A stretch of 64,000 nucleotides of DNA. Origin: Nitrospirales bacterium (lineage in GTDB: Bacteria; Nitrospirota; Nitrospiria; Nitrospirales; UBA8639). Both the position numbers and the translations under genes were made by a program. The stretch covers positions 36,576 to 100,575 of the forward strand of contig JAJDVY010000006.1 of the NCBI GenBank assembly GCA_022825885.1, written 5' to 3'. The notes beneath the pieces are model-generated. The model was not told where the DNA came from and did no database searches. It saw only the letters and a list, made by a program, of their open reading frames with translations. Positions 18,001 to 27,397 of the stretch are shown piece after piece (position 1 is the stretch's first letter; each line of letters opens with the position of its first letter).

Positions 18001-18662
18001 CGCGCGGCCCGATAGCCGACTCCGTCCGGCTGGTCATTTTTGATCTTGACGGAACCCTCATCGATTCCAAGCACGATATTGCCACGTCGGTGAATCTCAC
18101 GCTTGCGGACATGGCATTACCCACGCTGTCTCCCGAACAAATTTTTACCTTCGTGGGCGACGGGGTCAAACGGCTGTTGCGCTTATCCGTCGGGGAGGAA
18201 AACGAGGCGCGCTATGAAGAATCGCTTCGGATCTTCCGCGGGCATTATCTCGCGCATTGTCTGGATACCACGCAATTGTACCCCGGATTGGACCGGCTGC
18301 TTGACGGGCGCGATACGCGCATGAAGGCCCTGGCCACGAATAAATCGTTGGAATACACCATGCGGATCATCGAAGGCTTGAAGGTTAAAGACCGGTTTGC
18401 CGCGATCGAAGGCCCCCTCGACCAATCCGATTTAAAACCCGATCCGGGCATGTTGTTGCGCATCCTCGACAACCTCGCTGTTCCGCCGGAAGCCGCCATG
18501 CTCGTAGGCGACAGCACCAACGACGTGCGAGCCGCCCAAGCTGCCGGGGTGTCCGCCTGCGCAGTCGGTTACGGCTACGGCAACCGGGACAAAGTGTCAG
18601 CCCTCAACCCCGACTACTATTGCGAAAAACCAGGTGACCTGTTGGCACTCTTATCACCATGA
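17997..18662 (+). CDS. gph: HAD-family phosphoglycolate phosphatase-like hydrolase
   Basis: 221 residues of HAD fold: motif I DLDGTLIDSKHDI with the nucleophile Asp and general acid Asp, motif II in LATNKS, motif III at KP (DLKPDPGML), and motif IV MLVGDSTNDVRAAQAAG. The order and the DSKHDIATSVN helix match the Gph/PGP subfamily, which removes phosphate from 2-phosphoglycolate formed by DNA repair or photorespiration. Substrate is inferred from the subfamily only. It overlaps the preceding gene by 4 bases. Confidence 0.85.
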   Translation: MTRGPIADSVRLVIFDLDGTLIDSKHDIATSVNLTLADMALPTLSPEQIFTFVGDGVKRLLRLSVGEENEARYEESLRIFRGHYLAHCLDTTQLYPGLDRLLDGRDTRMKALATNKSLEYTMRIIEGLKVKDRFAAIEGPLDQSDLKPDPGMLLRILDNLAVPPEAAMLVGDSTNDVRAAQAAGVSACAVGYGYGNRDKVSALNPDYYCEKPGDLLALLSP

Positions 18663-18839
18663 ACTTGCCTTGTCTGTTCTGAGCAAAGCGTCCGGCAAAG
18701 GATTTCTCAAACCACAAATCCTTTCCTCCTCTGGCATCACGGCTTGTCGGGGAGTAGACTGAAAAATCAGGAGCCCGCCGCAGGCAATCCCTTGGTCAAA
18801 AGCGTCGACGGCAGCGAGTCATGGAAAGGAGGGAGGCTT

Positions 18840-19349
18840 ATGGAGATCGGAAGACGGACCGTCTTGCAGATAGGGGCATTGGCGGGGTTGGGATTCTTGG
18901 TTCACGCCATGGGTTTCTCGCCCGTGTTGGGCACGACCCAAGTGGAACCGGGTGCCATCGTCAGAGTCGTCAAAACCGACGAGGAGTGGAAGGCCATCCT
19001 GACGCCGCAACAATATTACGTGCTTCGCCAGGAAGGGACGGAGCGGCCGTATTCCAATGGGTATCATGCCAGCAAGGACACGGGCACGTACTATTGCGCG
19101 GGCTGTGACCTGGCGCTGTTCTCCTCGGAGGTCAAGTATGACAGCAACACGGGCTGGCCGAGTTTTTGGCAGCCGCTCTCGGAGCGGGTCGTGGGAACCA
19201 AAACCGATTGGAAATTATTGTATCCCAGAACCGAAGTGCACTGCGCGCGCTGCGACGGTCACCTCGGCCATATTTTCAATGATGGCCCCCCGCCGACCGG
19301 CCTGCGGTATTGCATTAATTCCGCCGCGCTCCAGTTCCGGGCAGCCTGA
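18840..19349 (+). CDS. msrB: Peptide-methionine (R)-S-oxide reductase MsrB, exported form
   Basis: 169 residues. The MsrB domain shows the zinc cysteines CAGC and [32 protein letters not shown], and the catalytic cysteine in [11 protein letters not shown]. The N-terminus ([25 protein letters not shown]) has a twin-arginine and a hydrophobic core, so export by Tat is likely and repair of oxidised periplasmic proteins is the probable role. The ATG at 18840 follows a near-ideal AAGGAGGGAGG; the longer frame upstream lacks such support. Confidence 0.92.
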   Translation: MEIGRRTVLQIGALAGLGFLVHAMGFSPVLGTTQVEPGAIVRVVKTDEEWKAILTPQQYYVLRQEGTERPYSNGYHASKDTGTYYCAGCDLALFSSEVKYDSNTGWPSFWQPLSERVVGTKTDWKLLYPRTEVHCARCDGHLGHIFNDGPPPTGLRYCINSAALQFRAA

Positions 19350-19357
19350 TGAAGGTG

Positions 19358-19379
19358 GGCCAACCTCCTGCGGTTGGCC
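19358..19379. terminator. Stem-loop between convergent msrB and rpmB
   Basis: GGCCAACC pairs with GGTTGGCC across a 6-base loop, just after the msrB stop and before the rpmB stop. There is no strong T-run, so it may be a weak bidirectional terminator or a 3'-end stabiliser. Confidence 0.5.
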
Positions 19380-19394
19380 TGGTGAAGAGAGGCG

Positions 19395-19583
19395 TTACGC
19401 CTTTTGAATGCGACCGGATCGCAGGCACCGGGTACAGACCCGAATGCGTTGCGCCGTGCCATTGAGCAACGCCCGAACGGTTTGGAGATTGGGCTGAAAC
19501 GCCCGTTTCGTTTTGTTATTGGCGTGACTGACGTTATTTCCACTCATGCGTTTTTTTCCGCATACGACACAGGCAAAAGCCAT
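19395..19583 (-). CDS. rpmB: Large ribosomal subunit protein bL28
   Basis: 62 residues, starting [34 protein letters not shown] and ending with [13 protein letters not shown]. This is the bL28 signature, with the four-cysteine zinc-binding version (CVVC and CTRC). It lies alone on the minus strand, convergent with msrB. Confidence 0.95.
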   Translation of the reverse strand: MAFACVVCGKKRMSGNNVSHANNKTKRAFQPNLQTVRALLNGTAQRIRVCTRCLRSGRIQKA

Positions 19584-19649
19584 GACGGTGACTCCTTTTC
19601 TTCAAACGTAAAGCAGACTGCCTTGATACCATACCGTCAACTCCTCTGA

Positions 19650-19810
19650 CAACCCTGTCCTGAGCGTAAGGCGCAACGCGCCTGAAGGCGAAGGAAGCCT
19701 GTCAAAGGGCCTGTCCTGAGCGTCCTTCGACTTCGCTCTCGCTACGCTCAGGACGAACGGGGGGAGAAGCCGTCGGTCCTGAGCCTGTCGAAGGGCCTTT
19801 GTTCGGGGCC
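19650..19810. repeat. Dispersed intergenic repeat cluster (GTCCTGAGC / TCGAAGG type)
   Basis: Several copies, direct and inverted, of a short unit built on CTGTCCTGAGC and TTCGAC/GTCGAAGG lie between rpmB and recG (for example near 19660, 19710, 19730 and 19775). This type of unit is widespread in environmental bacterial genomes and can form hairpins in RNA. No ORF in the stretch is credible. Confidence 0.65.
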
Positions 19811-19837
19811 ATCGCATATTGTACTATTCACCCCAGG

Positions 19838-22489
19838 ATGGAGACGAACTCACCGGCGGACACCCGGATCCCCCAAGCATTGCAGGCGTTGCTGGATCGG
19901 TTGAATCGCCCGATTCAATCAGCCTATGAGAATCGAGGAGATCCGATCTCATCCGTGACGCAACTCGCTTCGTTCGTTTCAACGCAAATCGTGGAGGCGT
20001 TGGGGAACGCGGTGTTCCCCGCCCGCGTCGAAGCGGAACTATTGGTCCTGCTTTGTTTGTTTCAGGAGCAGGAAGGGGTGGTCCGTGCCCCGGACCGACT
20101 AGCGACGGCCAGGCGGGTCCTGGATCGTTTGTCCACCATGGCGCTTCAGCAGACTTCCGATTTTCCGCCAAGCTCGAAACCTGATACGGATGGCAAGGAT
20201 TCAGCCGGTCAGGGTGATTCGCGTGCCGCGAAACAGGCCCACGATTCATCAAATCGCGCGTTACACGAGATTGACGTCCGGTTTGCCAAAGGCGTCGGCC
20301 CGAAACGGGCGCTGTTACTGGAAAAATTGGGAATTCGTACAATTGAGGACGCCTTGTGGTTTTTGCCCTGGCGGTATGAAGACCGTTCCCGCATCGTCTC
20401 CATTTCCCAACTGGTCCCCGGGGAGAAAGCCACGATTGCCGGAACCATCCATCAGGCCGGACTCCGGCGGACGCGACGACGCAATATGACCCTGTTTACG
20501 ATGTCGGTTCGTGATGAAACCGGTGTCGTGGAAGTCGTGTTCTTCAACCAGCCTTATCTCGACGACGTCCTCAAGAACGGGTTGCGCGCGGTGCTCAGCG
20601 GTCCCGTGGTGACGCACTCCCGCCAGGCTGGGCTCCAAATGAGGACTCCGCACTATGAGGTGGTAGATGAGGATGAAGACCTGCTGCTCCACGTCGGCCG
20701 CATTGTCCCGGTGTATCATGAAACGCGCGGGCTGAGTTCCCGGCATCTTCGCCGGATCATGTGGGGGCTGCTGGGAGAGTACGGCTCCGGCTTGCAAGAC
20801 CCGCTGCCTGCGAGTCTCCTGCAGCAACGTCATTGGCCCTCATTGGATACGGCCATTGCGGCTCTGCATTTTCCCGGCAACGAAGAAGATCTGTCCTTGC
20901 TCAATGACTGGGAGACGCCGGCGCATCGGCGGTTGGCCTTTGAGGAAGGATTCCTGCTTCAACTGGCGTTGGCGCTTCGACAGCGCATGAATCAATCAGC
21001 GGTGCCGGGCATTGCCTTTGAACTCACCGGGACGTTCACCATCGCCTTACGCACGCAATTGCCGTTTCGACTCACGGAGGCCCAACAACGGGTGATTGCC
21101 GAGATCGAAGGAGACATGCGCGCCCCTCGACCCATGAACCGGTTGCTCCAGGGAGACGTGGGATCGGGGAAAACCATCGTGGCCCTGCACGCCATGTTGG
21201 CGGCCTGCGGGGACGGATATCAGGCCGCGTTGATGGCTCCGACCGAGATTTTGGCGGAACAACACGTGTTGACCATGCGTCCATACTTGGATGACCTTGA
21301 TGTGTCCGTGGCCTTCCTGACCGGAGGGGCGTCGCAAAAAGAGCGGGCCGTTGCTTTGGAACGAATCGCGATGGGAGACGTACAACTCGTCGTGGGGACG
21401 CACGCGCTCCTGGAACAGGACGTCCGATTCGCCAAGTTGGGCATCGTGGTCGTGGATGAGCAGCACAAATTCGGTGTGCTCCAGCGAGGAAAACTTCGAG
21501 AGAAAGCCCTGCGTCCCGACGTCCTGGTGATGACCGCCACCCCGATCCCCAGGACCTTGGCCATGACCATCTATGGGGACCTCGACGTGTCCGTCATCGA
21601 CGAGTTGCCTGCCGGACGCCAACCCGTCCGGACGCGCATCTTTCGCCGCAACGCGCGGTCCAGGGCTTACGAGTTGGTGCGGAAGGAAGTCAACGAAGGA
21701 CGGCAGGCGTACATCGTGTATCCGCTGGTGGAAGAATCCGAGAAGCTTGACCTCGAAGCGGTCATGCAGGCGGCGGAACGCTTACGGGACGCGGAATTCT
21801 CTGGAATGAACGTGGGCATTCTCCACGGACGCATGAAATCCGATCAGCGAGCCGAAATCATGAAGGCGTTTCGGGCGGGCGACGTCCAGATCCTGGTGGC
21901 CACGACGGTGATCGAAGTGGGCGTGGACGTGCCGAATGCCACGGTGATGGTGATCGAGCACGCCGACCGTTTCGGGTTGGCTCAACTTCACCAACTTCGC
22001 GGGCGGGTTGGAAGAGGCGCCCAACGTTCGTTTTGTTTCCTGGTTGTAGGGACTGACCTGCGTGTCCGTCCTGCGGGCAGGCGTCGGGACCCGGAGACGG
22101 ACGTGCCGCCGGATCCGGGTGCATACGAACCGGCTTTGCCGTTCCCCACGGAGACTGTCGCGAAACGCCCGCGCATGCCGGCCGGACCGACGCACACCGC
22201 GGCGCAGCGCCTGAAAGCAATGGTGCAATGTTCCGATGGCTTTGCAATCGCCGAACAGGATCTCCGCATCCGCGGTCCGGGTGAAATGTTGGGGACGCGG
22301 CAGTCCGGGATCCCCGAATTTCGCGTGATGAATCTTGTTCGGGATGCCACAGCCCTGGAGCAGGCCCGGCAAGAGGCGTTTGCCCTGATGGAGCGCGATC
22401 CGCAATTGTCGCATCCGGACCATCGACTCCTGAAAGCCACCGTCTTGCGAAAATGGCAAACCAAATTGGAACTGGGAACGATCGGATAA
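19838..22489 (+). CDS. recG: ATP-dependent DNA helicase RecG
   Basis: About 883 residues from the ATG at 19838; an earlier TTG at 19799 is less likely. RecG rewinds stalled forks and Holliday-like junctions. There is an N-terminal extension of about 140 residues, then the wedge/OB domain (GVGPKRALLLEKLGI, GTIHQ), the helicase with Walker A LLQGDVGSGKTIVALHA, the DEQHKFGV box, TATPIPRTLAMT, and motif VI QLHQLRGRVGRG. After CFLVVG an insert of about 45 residues rich in Arg and Pro interrupts the usual spacing before RLKAMVQCSDGFAIAEQDLRIRGPGE. The rest of the C-terminus is normal. Confidence 0.93.
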   Translation: METNSPADTRIPQALQALLDRLNRPIQSAYENRGDPISSVTQLASFVSTQIVEALGNAVFPARVEAELLVLLCLFQEQEGVVRAPDRLATARRVLDRLSTMALQQTSDFPPSSKPDTDGKDSAGQGDSRAAKQAHDSSNRALHEIDVRFAKGVGPKRALLLEKLGIRTIEDALWFLPWRYEDRSRIVSISQLVPGEKATIAGTIHQAGLRRTRRRNMTLFTMSVRDETGVVEVVFFNQPYLDDVLKNGLRAVLSGPVVTHSRQAGLQMRTPHYEVVDEDEDLLLHVGRIVPVYHETRGLSSRHLRRIMWGLLGEYGSGLQDPLPASLLQQRHWPSLDTAIAALHFPGNEEDLSLLNDWETPAHRRLAFEEGFLLQLALALRQRMNQSAVPGIAFELTGTFTIALRTQLPFRLTEAQQRVIAEIEGDMRAPRPMNRLLQGDVGSGKTIVALHAMLAACGDGYQAALMAPTEILAEQHVLTMRPYLDDLDVSVAFLTGGASQKERAVALERIAMGDVQLVVGTHALLEQDVRFAKLGIVVVDEQHKFGVLQRGKLREKALRPDVLVMTATPIPRTLAMTIYGDLDVSVIDELPAGRQPVRTRIFRRNARSRAYELVRKEVNEGRQAYIVYPLVEESEKLDLEAVMQAAERLRDAEFSGMNVGILHGRMKSDQRAEIMKAFRAGDVQILVATTVIEVGVDVPNATVMVIEHADRFGLAQLHQLRGRVGRGAQRSFCFLVVGTDLRVRPAGRRRDPETDVPPDPGAYEPALPFPTETVAKRPRMPAGPTHTAAQRLKAMVQCSDGFAIAEQDLRIRGPGEMLGTRQSGIPEFRVMNLVRDATALEQARQEAFALMERDPQLSHPDHRLLKATVLRKWQTKLELGTIG

Positions 22490-22495
22490 ACGTCG

Positions 22496-23434
22496 ATGCG
22501 CGTGGCGGGTATTGATATTGGCACCTTGACCTGTCGCTTGCTGGTCGCGTCCGTTCCCCTTGAAACGGGAAGACCGCTTCTCACGATCCGTTCGGAGCGG
22601 AAAATTTTGCGGTTGGGGGAAGGCGTCGATCAAACCAAACGGCTCAACCCCGAGGCCATGTCGCGCGTGATCGAGACGATTCGGGAGTGGAAAGCGGTTA
22701 TCGAGAGCCATGGCGTCGAACGGTCTACGGCCGTGGCCACGAGTGCCGTGCGGGAAGCCGGAAACCGGGAAGAGTTTTTGGATCGCGTCAGGAGTGAAAC
22801 CGGCGTCGAGATCGAAGTCATCGACGGAAAGGAAGAAGCGCGCCGGACTTTCCTGGGTATTCGATCCGGTTTGCCGGACGTACGGTCAATCCTGGGGCTG
22901 GATATTGGGGGCGGGAGTACGGAATTCATCGCGAGCCGGCAAGGGCAGCCCCTCAAGACGACGTCGATCGACATGGGGGTGGTGCGATTGACGGAACGGG
23001 TCTTGCGGAGTGATCCGCCGGGCGCTGCGGAAATTCAACAGGCGGAAACCTTGATCCGCGACCTCACCCGCGGTGCCAGACGGGAGCTTGGTGACGTCAC
23101 GGACCTGACCCTCGTGGGAACGGCCGGCACGATCACCTCGTTAGCGGCAGTTGCCCAGGAACTCCCCACCTATGATCCCGCGAGGATTCAGAATTACGTG
23201 TTGGAATTGCCGGCAATCCGGCGCATCGAGCGCAGCGTATTCGCCAAAACACAGTCGCAACGTGTCGGGATGCCCGGCCTGGAAACGGGCCGCGAAGGCG
23301 TCATTGCCGCGGGCGTGCTCATCCTGCGTTGTGTGATGGAAGAATTGAACGCCGTACGGTGCGTGGTCAGCGAATACGGGTTGCGGGAGGGCGTCCTGGT
23401 CCACCTTGCCCAATCATGCCGCGTGTATCCATAG
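22496..23434 (+). CDS. ppx: Ppx/GppA family phosphatase (exopolyphosphatase-like)
   Basis: 312 residues, the short two-domain form. The sugar-kinase/HSP70 fold nucleotide loops are visible: GIDIGTLTCRLLVA at the N-terminus, ATSAVREAGNREEFL, VIDGKEEARRTFLG and LGLDIGGGSTEFI. Family members release phosphate from polyphosphate or hydrolyse pppGpp; lack of the C-terminal HD-like domain makes pppGpp activity less certain. It begins 6 bases after recG and is probably co-transcribed. Confidence 0.9.
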   Translation: MRVAGIDIGTLTCRLLVASVPLETGRPLLTIRSERKILRLGEGVDQTKRLNPEAMSRVIETIREWKAVIESHGVERSTAVATSAVREAGNREEFLDRVRSETGVEIEVIDGKEEARRTFLGIRSGLPDVRSILGLDIGGGSTEFIASRQGQPLKTTSIDMGVVRLTERVLRSDPPGAAEIQQAETLIRDLTRGARRELGDVTDLTLVGTAGTITSLAAVAQELPTYDPARIQNYVLELPAIRRIERSVFAKTQSQRVGMPGLETGREGVIAAGVLILRCVMEELNAVRCVVSEYGLREGVLVHLAQSCRVYP

Positions 23435-23487
23435 CACGGTTCTAATTCAGCCGTTAGGTAAAGAATACCGTCTTTCTGAATGCCGGA

Positions 23488-23511
23488 CTAAGATCAGCGC
23501 ATTGATCTTAG
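23488..23511. other. Perfect 9-bp stem-loop
   Basis: CTAAGATCA pairs exactly with TGATCTTAG across a GCGCAT loop, 50 bases after the ppx stop and upstream of the AAA ATPase gene. It is not followed by a T-run. It could be a weak terminator or an operator for the next gene. Confidence 0.45.
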
Positions 23512-23566
23512 CCGATCGTTCTGATATTACTCACCTATAGTAAGGCCCTGCATAGCGAGATTCCCG

Positions 23567-25018
23567 ATGAGAGATATTCCAAAAGCTCAAATTCTCAAGC
23601 GAATCGAATTTGAAAATCCCTGGTGGGATGCCCCGCATGAGGTGTCCTCGAACTATACCCAGTGGAAACCGCGGCCCTATTTGAAGCTCTTTTATCCCCT
23701 TGTCGAAAATCAAAGTATTCGACGAGCAGCTCTTCTTATGGGCCCCCGGCGAGTCGGGAAAACCGTCCTCCTGTATCACACCATCAGTCGACTCCTGCGA
23801 ACGATTCCTTCTAAGCAAATCGTCTACTTTTCCATTGACCACCCTTTGTACAATAGCCTCAGCCTCGAGCAACTCCTGGAATTTTTTGGTGAGGTCAGCG
23901 GGACTGACTATCACACGACTCCCACGTACGTCTTTTTTGACGAGATTCAGTATTTGAAGGATTGGGAAATCCATCTGAAGACACTGATGGATGCATTCCA
24001 CGCGGTGAAACCGGTCGTGGCAGGTTCCGCCGCCGTTGCCTTACGGCTCAAGAGCGTGGAATCGGGTGCCGGACGGTTTACGGAGTTTCTTCTTCCCCCA
24101 CTCACGTTTCATGAATATCTGACCTTATTGGACAGTTCCGATAGGGCTATGCCTAAATTGATACGTCAAGAGTTGCCTAAGGGGATCAACTTTTCCCGTG
24201 CGCGTGACATCAAGCACCTGAATCACGTGTTTGTTGATTACCTCAACTACGGCGGGTATCCGGAGGTTGTCTTTTCAACCGATGCTCAGAAAGACCTTGG
24301 CAGATTCGTCAAGGCGGACATCGTCGACAAGGTTCTCCTGCGTGACTTGCCGAGTCTTTATGGTATCCAAGACATCCAGGAACTCAATTCTTTATTTACC
24401 ACGCTTGCGTTTAATACGGCCAACGAGGTTTCCCTCGAGGACCTGACACAAAATTCCGGTGTGGCGAAGAATACCATTAAACGATACATCGAATATCTTG
24501 AGGCCGCGTTTTTGATTCGTGTGCTTCACCGGGTTGACCAGGGTGGACGACGGTTCAGACGGGCTAATTTTTTTAAAGTGTATTTGACCAATCCGTCGAT
24601 CTATTGCGCATTGTTTGCTCCGGTCAAATCTCATGACCAGCCCATGGGTTCATTGGTGGAAACGGCGATATTCTCCCAGTGGTTTCATGCGGATATCTCC
24701 AGATTTCATTATTCCCGGTGGGCCGGCGGAGAAGTCGATATGGTTTTTAGAGGGCCTGACCAGACCATCCAATGGGCCTTGGAAACCACGTGGTCCGATC
24801 AGTATGCAGAGGATTCCGCCAAACTCAAGAGCAGTCTGCGTTTTTGCCGTTCAAACGATCTGAAAGACATGCTCGTCACGTCGAAACAAGAGAAAGCTTC
24901 CAAAGTCATTGACGGGGTCAACTTTGAATTCGTCCCGGCGAGCGAATACTGTTACACGGTTGGATACAACCTGGTGATGGGCAAGAAAGCTTCTCGCGCA
25001 GAGGAGACTCGATCGTAA
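23567..25018 (+). CDS. AAA ATPase with DUF4143-type C-terminus (COG1373 family)
   Basis: 483 residues. N-terminal AAA module with Walker A GPRRVGKTVLL near residue 58 and Walker B YVFFDEIQYLKDWE near residue 120. A winged-helix middle (SLEDLTQNSGVAKNTIKRYIEYLEAAFLI) follows, then a C-terminal nuclease-like DUF4143 part with VETAIFSQWF...GGEVDMVF, where an E-x-D-like pattern resembles the PD-(D/E)xK fold. These proteins are common, often mobile, and of unknown role; defence or toxin-like functions have been proposed. Stands alone between ppx and a convergent methyltransferase operon. Confidence 0.85.
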   Translation: MRDIPKAQILKRIEFENPWWDAPHEVSSNYTQWKPRPYLKLFYPLVENQSIRRAALLMGPRRVGKTVLLYHTISRLLRTIPSKQIVYFSIDHPLYNSLSLEQLLEFFGEVSGTDYHTTPTYVFFDEIQYLKDWEIHLKTLMDAFHAVKPVVAGSAAVALRLKSVESGAGRFTEFLLPPLTFHEYLTLLDSSDRAMPKLIRQELPKGINFSRARDIKHLNHVFVDYLNYGGYPEVVFSTDAQKDLGRFVKADIVDKVLLRDLPSLYGIQDIQELNSLFTTLAFNTANEVSLEDLTQNSGVAKNTIKRYIEYLEAAFLIRVLHRVDQGGRRFRRANFFKVYLTNPSIYCALFAPVKSHDQPMGSLVETAIFSQWFHADISRFHYSRWAGGEVDMVFRGPDQTIQWALETTWSDQYAEDSAKLKSSLRFCRSNDLKDMLVTSKQEKASKVIDGVNFEFVPASEYCYTVGYNLVMGKKASRAEETRS

Positions 25019-25019
25019 C

Positions 25020-26504
25020 TTACCGTTGACTGTACCAGCGGAAGCCTTGGGATTCTTTATAGGCGGGACGATGAAACCCGCCGGGCTTCTCCAGAATCAG
25101 GGCCTTGAAATCCCACAGTCCGAACCAGGCCGGGTCGAGGACGTTGTGGTAGTGCAGGCCGGTCAGTCTGGTCAGCGTCTCACCAAGCGTGTCCTTTAAT
25201 TCTGATTCAGTATAAGCCCGCACGGCGAACGCCTTGCCTTCGGCGTCCTGGAGTCGTCGGATGGCATAGGCGGCCCCGGTGCACAGGACTTGCGCATCCC
25301 GTCGAATCGAGAGAAGTTGCGGCAGCGCGCAGTATTGTTCCCGGAATCCGAGCCATCTGGCTGCATGGCGCAGGTGGGTATACTGCACTTCGTATTCCGT
25401 ATGCCCGGGAAGCCGGACGGGGTCCGGCCAGCCCGAATCGATCCCGAACTCAATCAGCAGCGCCCGCCCGCCGGGTTTGAGCACGCGCCAAAGTTCTTGC
25501 AGGAATTGAATGGCGCCGTAGTTGAAGATTGCTTCGTCGGGATACGGGGTGTCCAGGTTTAAGCGGAGTTGTTGGATGAGGTCCAAGCATTGTTGATGTT
25601 CGGGAGTCGTGCCTTTGTGAGTCTCCAGTTCTTCTTTGGATAAGTGAACCGGGGTCATATCCGCCAGGTTTTCATTGTCGATGACCAAATCCACGCTGGA
25701 CTCGGCCAAGGGCAATTGCTCCGCGTTCGCGTTCAGGACTTTGGCGTCCCACCCGGCCTTGCCGGCTAACGCGAGTTGGGATTGCAGAAAGGCCCGGGTG
25801 AGATCCAGAAAGATGTATTCCACGCCGCGTCGTTCGACTCGCGAAAATTCTTTGGCCATTTCCTGGGACAGGTAGCCCAAGCCCGCGCCGACCTCCACCA
25901 CCCGCTGCGGTTTCGGACTCCACCAGCCCAACTGCCGGAGAGTCTTGGCGAGCAATTGCCCGTAGGAAAAGCCGTGCAGCGCTTCGCAGGGTTCCCGAAG
26001 GAGATGCGAAACCGTGGTTTCCACGATTTCGAAATGGCCGTGATGGCTTTGAATCCCCTTGTGATGAAACTCGGTGAGATGCTCTTCGCTTTCGATTGCC
26101 ACGTTCTCATGCCATTGTTCGCGGACCTTTTGGAGGAGGAGGTCCCACTTGGCGTTGACGCTGTGTCCGCTTGGCGGTTCCGTTCCGAAATAACACAACG
26201 AATACCGGGGTAGAGACCACCGTTCGAGAAACCACCGGCCGGTTTCCTGGTTGGCGCCGCAGATCCATTTGCCGAATTGCTCGAGAAGCGCGGCGATCGA
26301 CAGGCGGCCGTCCATGGCTCCAAGCAGGGAGGCGCCCATCCGGTTCAGCCGGACCAGGGGCAGGTCTTCATCCAGGGGCGTGACCCACCATTCCTGATCC
26401 CCGTGTTGGTAGACCACGAGGTCCGGCATGCGCCAAGCGCGTTGTTGGAGAATCTCGCCCTCCAGGGCAAGGGGGTCAAGGGATGGAGCAGGAGAGGTGG
26501 TCAT
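25020..26504 (-). CDS. PqqD-like domain fused to SAM-dependent methyltransferase (494 aa)
   Basis: Residues about 25-98 look like PqqD, the peptide-binding RiPP recognition element: DLPLVRLNRMGASLLGAMDG, then LSIAALLEQFG, matching PqqD's pattern of hydrophobic strand, leucine-x-asparagine and aspartate-glycine. From about residue 200 follows a class I methyltransferase with motif I RVVEVGAGLGYLSQ (202-212), motif II in EYIFLDLTRA, and a motif IV-like SVDLVIDNENLAD. Start ATG follows directly on the stop of the PqqC-like gene (TGAATG). The combination suggests a methyltransferase that works on a carrier- or peptide-bound substrate, but no precursor peptide gene is seen. The domain call rests on pattern only. 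Confidence 0.75.
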   Translation of the reverse strand: MTTSPAPSLDPLALEGEILQQRAWRMPDLVVYQHGDQEWWVTPLDEDLPLVRLNRMGASLLGAMDGRLSIAALLEQFGKWICGANQETGRWFLERWSLPRYSLCYFGTEPPSGHSVNAKWDLLLQKVREQWHENVAIESEEHLTEFHHKGIQSHHGHFEIVETTVSHLLREPCEALHGFSYGQLLAKTLRQLGWWSPKPQRVVEVGAGLGYLSQEMAKEFSRVERRGVEYIFLDLTRAFLQSQLALAGKAGWDAKVLNANAEQLPLAESSVDLVIDNENLADMTPVHLSKEELETHKGTTPEHQQCLDLIQQLRLNLDTPYPDEAIFNYGAIQFLQELWRVLKPGGRALLIEFGIDSGWPDPVRLPGHTEYEVQYTHLRHAARWLGFREQYCALPQLLSIRRDAQVLCTGAAYAIRRLQDAEGKAFAVRAYTESELKDTLGETLTRLTGLHYHNVLDPAWFGLWDFKALILEKPGGFHRPAYKESQGFRWYSQR

Positions 26505-27227
26505 TCAATCCACTGAATCGGCTGGGTTGGCATCAAAGACCATCCGATACATGCCCGCCCAGAACTCCAACCAGGCATCCGCGGTTTCCCGAGCGCCTTC
26601 AGCCACTCGTTGCAGGTCATCCTCGGACCGGGCTGTCTTGCGCACGGCCTCAACCAACCAATTGCCGTGGCGTTGTTCTTCGGCCAGGTGTAACGTGAAA
26701 AATTCCAGTTCCCCGGGATGAAACTGCTCATATTGTTCGAGGCCCGGCACGAAATATTCAAATTCAGACGCCGCGGTCGTTTCGACGGCCAAGGCCGAAC
26801 CCAGTGCGGTCAGATATCCGGAGTGAAGGAATAGCCGCCGCAACGTGTCGAGGTAGGTCGTCACTTCGGGGATCGGGAGGGTGCATTGGAGATCCTGCGG
26901 CCGGAGCCCGATGGAAGACGCAAACCGTTCGAGTTGCCGGATGTGTACGCGGTCGGGTGACCCGCTACCCAACTCGGAATACAGCGTTTTGGCCAACTCG
27001 GTGCGCATTTCTATTTCATGGATCGGGGTGTGGTATAACAGTCCTTCCAGGACCTTCACGAAATGGAAGCAAAAATAATGGTATTGCCCGGTAAAGCCCC
27101 GGAGTTGTCGAGGCTGGAGTTTTCGAGCCTTGAACGTCCGGAAAAATTCGTTCGTATTGACCGGATGCGCCCGGAGTTCCAGGACAAGCGACTCGACATC
27201 GGAGGGGATAGCTTGAACGGGGCTCAT
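26505..27227 (-). CDS. PqqC/CADD-like heme-oxygenase-fold diiron protein (about 240 aa)
   Basis: Helical protein of the TenA/PqqC/CADD superfamily. From the ATG at 27227 the candidate metal ligands are E85 and H95 (in SELGSGSPDRVH), E149 (ALAVETTAAS), and H180-x3-E184-x2-H187 (LHLAEEQRH), the full set expected of heme-oxygenase-like di-iron enzymes such as CADD. A GTG at 27236 is an alternative start; neither has a clear ribosome site. It abuts the PqqD-methyltransferase gene. CADD relatives make p-aminobenzoate, others modify amino or fatty acids; which applies here is open. Confidence 0.78.
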   Translation of the reverse strand: MSPVQAIPSDVESLVLELRAHPVNTNEFFRTFKARKLQPRQLRGFTGQYHYFCFHFVKVLEGLLYHTPIHEIEMRTELAKTLYSELGSGSPDRVHIRQLERFASSIGLRPQDLQCTLPIPEVTTYLDTLRRLFLHSGYLTALGSALAVETTAASEFEYFVPGLEQYEQFHPGELEFFTLHLAEEQRHGNWLVEAVRKTARSEDDLQRVAEGARETADAWLEFWAGMYRMVFDANPADSVD

Positions 27228-27360
27228 GCAATTCACGTCGGGTACGGCATTTTACACATCATCACGATGAGGAAATGCAGATTACACGATGCCCCCGACT
27301 GGTAGCAAGGCAGCAATGATGGCGACGTTCGCGGGCTGTTCCCTGTCTTATCGATACGCT

Positions 27361-27375
27361 ATACATATCATGTAT
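27361..27375. promoter_or_regulatory. Candidate operator of the first HigB/HigA module
   Basis: Inverted repeat ATACAT-N3-ATGTAT, 22 bases upstream of the likely higB GTG start. HigA antitoxins bind such short palindromes over their own promoter. Confidence 0.45.
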
Positions 27376-27397
27376 TTCTTTGTTAAGCTTTTACATC

